Source: Sedimenticola sp.
GTDB taxonomy: Bacteria; Pseudomonadota; Gammaproteobacteria; Chromatiales; Chromatiaceae
Reading direction: 5' to 3'
DNA: 18,254 nt
Assembly (NCBI GenBank): GCA_030619405.1
Contig: JAUXBK010000021.1
Location: forward strand, 1-18,254
Shown here: positions 7,267 through 14,400 of the stretch, in pieces
How positions within the stretch are numbered: position 1 is the stretch's first letter
How the letters are laid out: each line of letters starts with the position of its first letter
Made by a program: the position numbers and the translations under genes
The notes under the pieces: model-generated
Told to the model about the DNA's origin: nothing
The model's database searches: none
The model's input: the letters and a program-made list of their open reading frames with translations, nothing else

Positions 7267-7374
7267 GTCGGCCTGAAGGCCAACCTACAGGGTGATGGCC
7301 GTCGATGTAGGTCGGCCTTCAGGCCGACAAACCACCGCTGGTTGAACCTCCCGCAGGCCGGCCTTCAGCCCGAC
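7267..7374. repeat. Cluster of three GTCGGCC hairpins
   Basis: A 23-base unit at 7306-7328 contains the hairpin GTCGGCC-TTCA-GGCCGAC. Its inverted copy at 7267-7289 matches at 22 of 23 positions, and a degenerate third copy lies at 7354-7374 (C replaces G in the right stem). The outer pair can also fold together as a longer stem. Units of this sequence are dispersed intergenic repeats in gammaproteobacteria in my recollection. They fill nearly all of the udg-rimI gap. Confidence 0.75.
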
Positions 7375-7388
7375 AACAGAAATATACA

Positions 7389-7862
7389 ATGAGCGCCATC
7401 CTGAGAGACCCGCTGCTGCACGCCCGCCCCGTTCAGGAGGGCGACCTGGACCAGATCATGGAGATCGAACGCCGGGCCTACCCCTTTCCCTGGACCCGGG
7501 GGATCTTCAGCGACTGCCTGCGGGTGGGGTACTGCTGCTGGCTCTACGCCATGGAGGAGACCATCATCGCCTACGGGGTGATGTCGGTGGCGGCGGGGGA
7601 GGCCCATCTCCTGAACCTCACGGTCTCTCCCGAATGGCAGGGCCAGGGGCTTGGCCGCCGGCAGTTGCGCCGGTTGCTGACGCTGGCGGCGGAACACGGT
7701 GCCGACGCGGTGTTTCTGGAAGTGAGAGTCTCCAACCACCCGGCCATCTCGCTCTATCGGAACATGGGATTCAACGAAGTGGGGCTGCGGACCGGCTATT
7801 ACCCGGGAAAGCGGGGGCGGGAGGATGCCATGGTCCTGGCCCTGAGCTTGCTCGGGTCCTGA
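7389..7862 (+). CDS. rimI: Ribosomal-protein S18-alanine N-acetyltransferase
   Basis: GNAT-fold enzyme that acetylates the N-terminal alanine of ribosomal protein S18 using acetyl-CoA. The 157 residues fit. The acetyl-CoA pyrophosphate loop is QGQGLG (84-89). E111 and Y123 line up with the E. coli RimI residues E103 and Y115 thought to act in catalysis, at a constant offset of eight. The substrate-site segment FPWT and the C-terminal YYP...GREDAMVL are typical of RimI rather than other GNAT proteins. The ATG at 7389 gives the usual N-terminus but has no recognisable Shine-Dalgarno. It follows udg after 135 bases filled with repeats; tsaB, a frequent neighbour elsewhere, is absent here. Confidence 0.92.
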   Translation: MSAILRDPLLHARPVQEGDLDQIMEIERRAYPFPWTRGIFSDCLRVGYCCWLYAMEETIIAYGVMSVAAGEAHLLNLTVSPEWQGQGLGRRQLRRLLTLAAEHGADAVFLEVRVSNHPAISLYRNMGFNEVGLRTGYYPGKRGREDAMVLALSLLGS

Positions 7863-7966
7863 TTCCGGTATTGTTTCCGCGCCACAACGCGCTGCGGTGT
7901 GACGTATCCCCGGGCTCTCCGCGCCCCTGCTCAGCAGGGATGGTGCAGCCAGGATTACCTGGGGGC

Positions 7967-7983
7967 GCCGACTTGCAGTCGGC
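7967..7983. terminator. Hairpin after rimI, weak terminator or REP-like repeat
   Basis: Perfect 7-bp stem GCCGACT / AGTCGGC with a TGC loop, followed by CCTTTCT. The position 104 bases after rimI and the pyrimidine tract could make a weak intrinsic terminator, but the T-run is interrupted. It may be another dispersed palindrome. Confidence 0.4.
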
Positions 7984-7999
7984 CTTTCTCCGATGGTTC

Positions 8000-8016
8000 G
8001 CCGAGTGCAACTCAGC
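8000..8016. repeat. Second small palindrome before prfC
   Basis: GCCGAGT-GCA-ACTCAGC forms a 7-position stem with one C-A mismatch and a GCA loop. It resembles the hairpin 17 bases earlier and looks like a diverged relative in the same small cluster. Confidence 0.4.
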
Positions 8017-8039
8017 GCTCCCGGAAAGTCTAAATCGGG

Positions 8040-8045
8040 TATAAT
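8040..8045 (+). promoter_or_regulatory. -10 box of a prfC promoter
   Basis: A perfect TATAAT at 8040-8045 lies about 39 bases before the prfC ATG, in an otherwise GC-rich gap. No good -35 is visible 16-18 bases upstream, so activity would depend on the -10 and its flanks. This would let prfC be expressed apart from udg-rimI. Confidence 0.45.
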
Positions 8046-8083
8046 AATCCGTTTTACCAGATCGCACCGAACTCCCCGAACCG

Positions 8084-9664
8084 ATGTCTCAACTCCTGGA
8101 ACAACTGAAACGGCGACGCACCTTCGCCATCATCTCCCACCCGGATGCGGGTAAGACCACCCTGACCGAGAAGCTGCTGCTGTACGGCGGTGCCATCCAG
8201 ATGGCGGGGACGGTGAAAGGGCGCAAGGCGGCCCGCCATGCCACCTCGGATTGGATGGAACTGGAGAAACAGCGCGGCATCTCGGTCACCTCCTCGGTGA
8301 TGCAGTTTCCCTATGGCGATGCCGTCGTCAACCTGCTGGACACCCCGGGCCATGAAGATTTCTCAGAGGACACCTACCGCACCCTGACAGCGGTGGATTC
8401 GGCGCTTATGGTGATCGACGTGGCCAAGGGCGTGGAGGCGCGAACCATCAAGCTGATGGACGTCTGCCGCCTGCGCACCACGCCGATCCTCACCTTCGTC
8501 AACAAGCTGGACCGGGAGGGGAGGGACCCGCTGGAGATCCTGGACGAAATTGAATCGGTACTGAAGATCAAATGCGCCCCGATCACCTGGCCCATCGGCA
8601 TGGGTAAGCGTCTGCAGGGGGTGTTCGACCTGCGATCGCAAACCACCCATCTCTTCTCCGCCACCCATGGTGGAAAGATTCAGACGGGTGAGATGATCCA
8701 GGGACTGGACAACCCGCGCCTGGACGAGGTGATCGGGGATCAGGCAGATGAGCTGCGGGACGAGATCGAACTGGTTCAGGGTGCCAGCCACGAACTGGAT
8801 CTGGATGACTACATCCGGGGTGAACTGACACCGGTCTTCTTTGGCTCCGCCATCAACAACTTTGGTGTCAAAGAATTGCTGGATGCCTTCGTCCAGTATG
8901 CGCCGCCCCCGGTCGCCCGGGAGACCCGGCAGCGACTGGTAAAGCCGGAAGAGGAGCGGTTCACCGGGTTCGTGTTCAAGATACAGGCCAACATGGACCC
9001 TGCCCACCGCGACCGTATCGCCTTCCTGCGGGTCTGTTCAGGCTCTTATAAGAAAGGTATGAAGATGCGCCACGTCCGCATTGGCAAGACGGTGCAGATC
9101 AGCAACGCCATCACCTTCCAGGCCGCTGAGCGCCGTCACGTGGAGGAGGCCTGGCCAGGAGACATCATCGGCTTGCATAACCACGGCACCATCCAGATTG
9201 GTGATACCTTCAGCGACGGGGAAGAGCTGAAATACGAGGGCATTCCCTATTTCGCGCCGGAACTCTTCCGGCGCGTGGTGCTCAAGGACCCCCTGCGCAT
9301 GAAGGCCTTGCAGAAGGGCGTCCTGCAGCTGTGCGAGGAGGGGGCGACCCAGGTGTTCCGGCCATTGAAGAACAACGACATGATTCTTGGGGCGGTTGGG
9401 GTCCTCCAGTTCGACGTGGCGGCCCATCGATTGAAGGATGAATACAACGTAGAGGCGATCGTGGAACCCGTTTCCGTGGCCACCGCCCGCTGGGTGCGCT
9501 GCACTGACCCCAAGCTGCTGGAGCGGTTCCGCGCCAAGACCCATGCAAACCTGGCCCTGGACGGCGACGACCAGCTGGTCTACCTGGCGCCCACCCGGGT
9601 CAACCTGGATCTGACCATGGAGCGCTGGCCGGAGGTGGAGTTTCTGGCGACCAGGGAGCTGTGA
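8084..9664 (+). CDS. prfC: Peptide chain release factor 3 (RF3)
   Basis: Translational GTPase that recycles RF1/RF2 from the ribosome after peptide release. The 526 residues are full length (E. coli RF3 has 529). GTP-binding elements are G1 SHPDAGKTT (18-26), the switch I block RGISVTSS, G3 DTPGHED from D86 and G4 NKLD at 140-143. The G domain is followed by the RF3 middle beta-barrel and its characteristic C-terminal domain (VGVLQFDVAAHRLKDEYNVE). The KRRRTFAIISHPDAG opening separates it from EF-G and from TypA. The ATG at 8084 begins the conserved N-terminus; no Shine-Dalgarno is evident. Confidence 0.96.
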   Translation: MSQLLEQLKRRRTFAIISHPDAGKTTLTEKLLLYGGAIQMAGTVKGRKAARHATSDWMELEKQRGISVTSSVMQFPYGDAVVNLLDTPGHEDFSEDTYRTLTAVDSALMVIDVAKGVEARTIKLMDVCRLRTTPILTFVNKLDREGRDPLEILDEIESVLKIKCAPITWPIGMGKRLQGVFDLRSQTTHLFSATHGGKIQTGEMIQGLDNPRLDEVIGDQADELRDEIELVQGASHELDLDDYIRGELTPVFFGSAINNFGVKELLDAFVQYAPPPVARETRQRLVKPEEERFTGFVFKIQANMDPAHRDRIAFLRVCSGSYKKGMKMRHVRIGKTVQISNAITFQAAERRHVEEAWPGDIIGLHNHGTIQIGDTFSDGEELKYEGIPYFAPELFRRVVLKDPLRMKALQKGVLQLCEEGATQVFRPLKNNDMILGAVGVLQFDVAAHRLKDEYNVEAIVEPVSVATARWVRCTDPKLLERFRAKTHANLALDGDDQLVYLAPTRVNLDLTMERWPEVEFLATREL

Positions 9665-9712
9665 GGATTTTACTCCCCCTCACTCAGAAGGATTTCGCAA
9701 AAGCTGGTTTAT

Positions 9713-9744
9713 CGTAGGTTGGTGCTGAGGTACGAAGCCAAACA
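9713..9744. repeat. Possible REP-like relic after prfC
   Basis: GTAGGTTGG and CCAAAC face each other across a 15-20 base centre, an imperfect palindrome of the GTAGGTTGG...CCAACA type that I associate with dispersed bacterial repeats. Several bases have diverged, so this call is tentative. Confidence 0.3.
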
Positions 9745-9772
9745 TCTTCAGTTGATCAAGCACTTAAAAATA

Positions 9773-9826
9773 GAAAAATAGGGGACCCCGTTTTCTCGGG
9801 CTGGCTAATGGGTGTCCCCATTTCTC
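9773..9826. repeat. Imperfect inverted repeat with GGGGAC/GTCCCC core
   Basis: GAAAAATAGGGGAC (9773-9786) pairs with GTCCCCATTTCTC (9814-9826), allowing one mismatch and one bulge. It has the same general style as the element before udg (purine-rich GGGG ends) but a different sequence. It lies 78 bases before ibaG and may mark an older insertion of a REP/RAYT-type repeat. Confidence 0.5.
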
Positions 9827-9903
9827 GAACCCTTAGCGGGCCAAGTGCCGTTGGCAAGTGAGAACGAGGTATTGTCTACACAAAAGCGGAAAATAGGAAA
9901 TAA

Positions 9904-10152
9904 ATGATGGAAAATAAAGGGGTAGAACAACTGATCGAAGCAGGCCTCCCGGGTAGCAAGGTCACCGTGACCGGCGACGGCCGCCACTTCGAGGCGATCG
10001 TGATCAGCGCTGAATTCGAGGGCAAGAACCCGCTGCAGAAGCAGCGTATGGTAATGGCAACCGTCAAACCACAGATCGAGAACGACGAACTCCATGCCCT
10101 TTCCATCAAGACCTTCACGCCGGAGCAATGGAAGGAGCAGGGGGGAGTATGA
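9904..10152 (+). CDS. ibaG: BolA-family protein, IbaG-like
   Basis: Small BolA-fold protein; IbaG-type members bind monothiol glutaredoxins and take part in iron-sulfur cluster handling and acid response. The 82 residues match E. coli IbaG in length and pattern: an N-terminal helix (MENKGVEQLIEAGLP), then VTVTGDGRHFEAIVIS with the GDG-x-HF motif, and the family hallmark HALSIKTFTPEQW near the C-terminus. The conserved histidine in HALSIK is a known cluster ligand position in the family. Two adjacent ATGs are possible (9904 and 9907). AGGA at 9895-9898 is 5 or 8 bases upstream, so 9907 may be the true start. IbaG often sits in the mla/murA cluster; here it is beside prfC and an unknown small gene. 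Confidence 0.85.
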   Translation: MMENKGVEQLIEAGLPGSKVTVTGDGRHFEAIVISAEFEGKNPLQKQRMVMATVKPQIENDELHALSIKTFTPEQWKEQGGV

Positions 10153-10177
10153 GTTCCTGTTTGCCGTTAGATAGCGG

Positions 10178-10207
10178 TTGAAAATGGCAACTGTGCGCCC
10201 ACATATA
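10178..10207 (+). promoter_or_regulatory. Possible promoter of the 73-residue gene
   Basis: TTGAAA (10178-10183) is followed after 18 bases by CATATA (10202-10207), or after 20 by TATATT (10204-10209), in a locally AT-rich gap 40-65 bases before the ATG. Tentative. Confidence 0.25.
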
Positions 10208-10244
10208 TTATTGTAGAAGGGGTAATTCTTAAAAGGAGAGCAAG

Positions 10245-10466
10245 ATGTTCCTGAAACACAAAGCTGATGGCAAGCTGGTCGAAGTCCTTAGTCTGAACGA
10301 TCTGTTCAATCCGAATCACCGGGAGCTGGTGGGGCGCTATAACGTAGGCGAAGAACTGCAGGATCCGGAGAAATTTCCCAAAAAGGATCTGGAATTCCTT
10401 TCAGACGAACCGCTGCCCAGGTGCTGGACCGATCTCCACTATCGGGACGACGAATTGAAGCGTTGA
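10245..10466 (+). CDS. Small protein of unknown function, 73 residues
   Basis: I do not recognise this protein with confidence. It is soluble and charged, with no signal peptide or membrane segment. It opens MFLKHKADGKLVEVLSLNDL (a probable beta-hairpin) and has a central NPNHRELVGRYNVGEELQDP block. It ends with the motif EPLPRCWTDLHYRDDELKR, which has a single cysteine and aromatic residues packed near the end. The reading frame is supported by a strong ribosome site, AAGGAGAG (10233-10240), 4 bases from the ATG to the end of the purine run. The pattern looks like a small conserved sulfur-bacterium protein I may have seen annotated as hypothetical, but I assign no function. It follows ibaG by 92 bases and may have its own promoter. 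Confidence 0.75.
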   Translation: MFLKHKADGKLVEVLSLNDLFNPNHRELVGRYNVGEELQDPEKFPKKDLEFLSDEPLPRCWTDLHYRDDELKR

Positions 10467-10488
10467 GCGGGAAATTGAAGACAGATTC

Positions 10489-10569
10489 CAAATATGAGCG
10501 GGCGATGTAGTTGATCCAGACAATCAGTCGATACTTGTTGTCGGCAATGCACGTAAATAGGGTAATGGA
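10489..10569 (-). pseudogene. Relic of a HigB-like mRNA interferase toxin
   Basis: Read on the minus strand, this stretch encodes SITLFTCIADNKYRLIVWIN followed by Y. It resembles the core of HigB-family toxins, which typically read VVFNI-x-GNKYRLIV-x-INY, in the order and spacing of the hydrophobic strand, the NKYRLIV motif and the INY. The family sequence before and after is missing, no HigA antitoxin gene is seen next to it, and no start supports a full toxin of about 100 residues. I infer a decayed toxin-antitoxin locus. A chance match is possible because only about 20 residues carry the signal. Confidence 0.4.
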
Positions 10570-10755
10570 CCCAGACACGAGACGGCAGTGCATCCATGAC
10601 GAGGCAACGAGAACCAGCGTATTGCTATGAGCAAGGCTGCGCTACTGCCCGTCGACCGGTTCCTGACTCGGGGCGCTGGAGCGTGGTCACGCGTAAGCGC
10701 TGCGAGGCGGGCTACAAATAGTGGACAATGACGGGGAATCAGCGAAGGCCGGATC

Positions 10756-10788
10756 TGGCTAATTCAAAGTCACACTTTGAATTAGCCA
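10756..10788. repeat. Perfect 15-bp hairpin with 3-base loop
   Basis: TGGCTAATTCAAAGT (10756-10770) is followed by CAC and then its exact reverse complement (10774-10788). It is AT-richer than its surroundings. There is no T-run on the + strand, and on the minus strand the flank is also not T-rich, so it is not a standard terminator. It is followed by TTGACACCGCTGTCCCC, another REP-like GTCCCC end. Confidence 0.75.
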
Positions 10789-10954
10789 TTGACACCGCTG
10801 TCCCCAACGCTGAGCAGGTTGACCCATGGAGAGGCAGCGGCGGAGCCTGCATTGATCTACGCCGGCGGCGAGTCCTATAGCCGTTCCGGTGTTCGGGTTG
10901 TGGGCTGGCGGGGGATTGCCTCGCTGGTCGGGGCAGCGTGACTCGGTCTCAACA

Positions 10955-11115
10955 GTACATCAAACGCTAAATAACTGCGATCAGACGGCGAGGATAAATC
11001 GCCGAGAGCAAGGCGCAACATTGCAGGAATAGCGGACTCTCTTTCAAGATGTTGCAACGCAGCTATCGGTGATTTAGGCCGTCGTATGGTCGTAGGTATT
11101 TAGCGTTTGAGGTAC
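10955..11115. mobile_element. 161-bp foldback element, MITE-like
   Basis: The ends carry TCAAACGCTAAATA (10960-10973) and its exact reverse complement (11097-11110). Inside, the arms go on matching imperfectly for about 65 bases: GACGGC near 10985 with GCCGTC near 11080, TAAATCGCCG with CGGTGATTTA, and CAACAT with ATGTTG. The whole unit can therefore fold into one long interrupted hairpin. GTAC stands just outside both ends (10955-10958 and 11112-11115), which could be a 4-bp target duplication or part of the inverted ends. No transposase is encoded. It abuts a broken reading frame that runs out of its right end. A structured RNA is an alternative reading. Confidence 0.65.
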
Positions 11116-11258
11116 TAGCTGCACAGCTGGAAATAGAGGCCACGGATAAAGCAGCAGAAGCAGAGCGCCTGGAAGCCGAAGCAGCGAAAAATATGGTCGA
11201 GGCTCGGGCACTGGAAGAGGCGATGCTAGCTGACTTAATTGAAGCGGCTAGACCGTAA
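11073..11258 (+). pseudogene. C-terminal relic of an Ala/Glu-rich coiled-coil protein
   Basis: A frame open from 11073 to TAA 11256-11258 has no good start. Its last 47 codons, from the right end of the foldback element, encode a strongly helical, heptad-like stretch rich in A, E and L (for example KAAEAERLEAEAAKNMVEA, then LEEAMLADLIEAARP). This composition is what a real coiled-coil tail looks like and differs from the non-coding DNA around it. The upstream part of the gene seems to have been lost or displaced by the 161-bp element. I cannot name the parent protein. Confidence 0.4.
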
Positions 11259-11393
11259 ACGAAGCGCTAACCACAGGCTAACGAGAACACGGACAACAAT
11301 GCTCGCACAAACGCCTCTCGTAAAAAATCTTGAAATCCCTCAGTAATATTCGAACATGGCCCCTTTAACTTGTTACTTTCCTTTTAAAATTAT

Positions 11394-11420
11394 TTGAATA
11401 TATATAAATAACAGTATGAT
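11394..11420 (+). promoter_or_regulatory. AT-rich block with possible smc promoter
   Basis: Within 11381-11450 only 11 of 70 bases are G or C, against a GC-rich background. It contains TTGAAT (11394-11399) and TATGAT (11415-11420), separated by 15 bases, which is short for sigma-70. TTGTGT-17-TATCTT (11460-11488) closer to the gene is an alternative that would leave almost no leader. Which one drives smc cannot be decided by eye. Confidence 0.3.
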
Positions 11421-11496
11421 ATAGTTGATATCTAAAGTTAATTAGCAAAACAGGTTTACTTGTGTCAGGGGTCTTCACTCTGTATCTTAGCGCCCC

Positions 11497-14400
11497 ATGC
11501 GATTAGAGAAGATCAAACTCGCTGGTTTCAAGTCATTCGTCGATCCGACGACCGTCCACCTGCCGAGTAATCTGGTGGGAATCGTCGGCCCCAACGGCTG
11601 TGGCAAGTCCAATGTGATCGATGCAGTGCGCTGGGTGATGGGGGAGAGCTCCGCCAAGATGCTGCGGGGCGAATCCATGGCGGACGTCATTTTCAATGGC
11701 TCCAATTCCCGCAAGCCGGTGGGTACCGCCGGTATCGAACTGATCTTCGACAATCAGGACGGCAGTGCCGGGGGGGAATACGCTCAGTACAGCCAGATCT
11801 CGGTCAAACGCCAGGTATCCCGGGACGGTCATTCCAATTACTACATGAATGGCCACCGCTGCCGCCGCCGGGACATTACCGATCTGTTTCTCGGTACCGG
11901 TCTCGGACCACGGAGTTATTCCATCATCGAACAGGGGATGATCTCCCGCCTGATCGAGGCCAAGCCGGAAGATCTGCGTGCTTTTCTGGAGGAGGCGGCA
12001 GGTATCTCCAAGTACAAGGAACGCCGAAAGGAGACTCAGAACCGGATCAGTAGAACCAGAGAAAACCTGGACAGGCTTAATGACTTGAGAGAGGAAGTTG
12101 AGAAACAGTTGCAGCATCTGAAGCGGCAGGCTGCGACGGCGGAGCGGTACAAACAATATAAGGAACAGGAACGTCGGCTGCAGGCGGAACTGCTGGTCCT
12201 GCGCTGGCGCGCGCTGAACGATGAGGTCTCCCACAGGGATCAGGTGATCCAGGAGCAGGAGACGGAGCTGGAAGCGGCCATCGCAAAACAGCGCCGGCTC
12301 GAGGCCGATATCGAGCGGGAGCGGGAGAATCACGCCGGGGTCAACGATCGTTTCAACGAGATTCAGGGCCAATACTATGCAGTTGGCAGCGAGATCGCCC
12401 GCCTGGAGCAGGCAATACAGTTTGCACGTGAAAGCCGTGCCCAGCTGGAAAACGACCTGCATCTGGCCGAGCAGACGTGGCGCGAATCGTCGGACCACCG
12501 GCAGCAGGACGAGGCCCGTCTGCAGGAACTGAATGCCGTGCTGGCGGAGGAAGAACCGCGCCTGGCGGAGACCCTGGCTGCTGAGCAGGCGATGGCGGCC
12601 CGGGTTGCAGAGTCGGAACAGTCGATGCAGACCTGGCAGCACACCTGGGAAGAGTTCAACCGACAGGCGGCGGAGCCGGCCCAGCTGGCTCAGGTGGAGC
12701 GCACCCGAATCAATCATCTGGATCAGCAGGATCAGAACCTGAAACGGCGCATCCAGCGTTTCGATGAAGAGCTGGAGCGTCTGAACGATCCCAGACTGGA
12801 GCAGGAGATCGCGCGGCTGGAAGGGGGAGAGTCGGAACAGCGGGAGCAGGCTGCATTGGCCGAAGAGCTGCTCGCTGCGGCCCGGGAACGAATCGAGCTG
12901 CAGCGCGAGGAGAACCGGGCAGGCAGCCACACTCTGGACCAGGCACGCGCAGAGCTACAGTCGTCCCGGGGACGCCTGGCCTCGCTGGAAGTGTTGCAGG
13001 AGGCGGCCCTGGGTGAGCAGGAAAAAGTGGTCGCGCAGTGGCTGGGGCAGAACCACCTGAGTCAGGCCGCCCGCCTGGCCCAGAATATCGTGGTGGAGAC
13101 AGGGTGGGAACGGGCGGTAGAGACAGCGCTCGGGTTTCATCTGCAGGCGCTGTGTGTGGGTGGCCTGGACGATCTGGCAGGGGGGATAGCGACGCTGAAC
13201 CGGGGGACCCTGTCGCTGTTTGATATCTCGGTTGGGAGCACCCCTCGCGAAACCCTGGAGCAGAGCCTGGTGTCACGGATAGAGAGCCCCTGGCCGCTGC
13301 ACCATCTGCTGCATGGGGTATTGACCGCCGAGAATCTGGAACAGGCATTGGCGATGCGCGGAGACCTGCAACCGGGAGAGTCGGTGATCACCCGTGGCGG
13401 GATCTGGCTGGGGCGGGAGTGGCTGCGCCTGAACCGGGATGAAGGGGAGAGTTCTGGCGTTCTGGAACGGGAGCAGGAGCTGCGGACGCTGTTGGAGAGC
13501 AGCGCCACTCTCGAAGCACGGGTGGAAGAAATCGCTGCTGCTGTGGAAGCAGGGCGGGTGGAATTGAACCAGGCGGAGCAGGCCCGCGAAGAACAACAGC
13601 GGATGCTGAACGAGGCCAACCGGCAGCTGGCCGATCTCCGTTCCACCCTGAGTGGCAAACGCACCCGTTCAGAGCACCTGGGAAATCGCCGCCGCAATAT
13701 CCAGCAGGAGGTAGAGGAGTTACGGCAGCAGATCAGCCAGGGCCGGGATGAGCTGGAGATCTCCCGGGGTCGCCTGCACCAGGCGCTGGAGGAGATGGAG
13801 ACCCTCAGTGATCGGCGCGAGGCCCTGATTCGGCAGCGGGACGAGTTGCGAGTGCAGCTGGAGGAGATCCGGCAGCTGGCGGGGCAGCAGCGGGCCCAGG
13901 CCCATGAGATGGCCTTGCGGATCGAATCCATGCGCAGCTCCAGGGATTCACTGCGCCAGAATCTGGAACGGATGCGCGGGCAGCTCTCCCACCTGGAGAC
14001 CCGACGCGAAGAGTTGAAACGCTTGCTGGAAGAGGGGGAGATGCCACTGGTCGAACAACGTGCAGAGCTGGAGCTGCAGTTGGCGCGCCGGGTGGAGGTG
14101 GAAGCTGAACTTACCCAGGCGCGGGAGAACCTGGCTGGGATCGATGCCCGCCTGCGCGGCCTGGAACAGGGCCGGGCCGGGGCGGATCAAGAGGTGCAGG
14201 AGCGTCGGGGCAGCCTCGATCAGGCGCGTTTGCAGCGTCAAGAACAGGTGATTCGCCGGCGCACCCTGGAAGAGCAGCTGGAGGAGAGCGGGTTTCACAG
14301 AGAGCTGCTGCTGGGGGAACTCTCTGAAGCGGCGAATGAGGAGCACTGGCAGGAGGAGGTGGTGCGGATGGATACCCGCATCCGCCGGCTCGGCCCGATA

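Larger units (their letters stand above)
10467..11496. other. About 1 kb of decayed, gene-poor DNA before smc
   Basis: No intact gene is supported. The stretch holds a short HigB-like relic (10489-10569, minus), a 15-bp perfect hairpin (10756-10788), a 161-bp foldback element (10955-11115), the open tail of a broken frame (to 11258) and an AT-rich block (11381-11450). Open frames at 10627-10731 (34 codons) and about 10786-10941 (52 codons, no start) are unremarkable. The mix of relics suggests an old insertion site between the prfC-ibaG segment and smc. Confidence 0.7.

Noticed and set aside
9661..9683. GTGAGG/CCTCAC hairpin overlapping the prfC stop as a terminator
   Set aside because: Six-bp stem, 11-base loop and no T-run afterwards.
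10786..10941. 52-codon open frame ending in GWRGIASLVGAA
   Set aside because: No start codon with a ribosome site, no recognised family, begins right after the 15-bp hairpin.
10875..11057. 60-residue minus-strand frame inside the foldback element
   Set aside because: It runs across the palindrome and its left end; no ribosome site or domain, so more likely an accident of the repeat.
11533..12930. 465-residue minus-strand frame across smc
   Set aside because: Antisense shadow of the smc head and coiled coil; Leu/Gln-rich because it mirrors the arm's codons.
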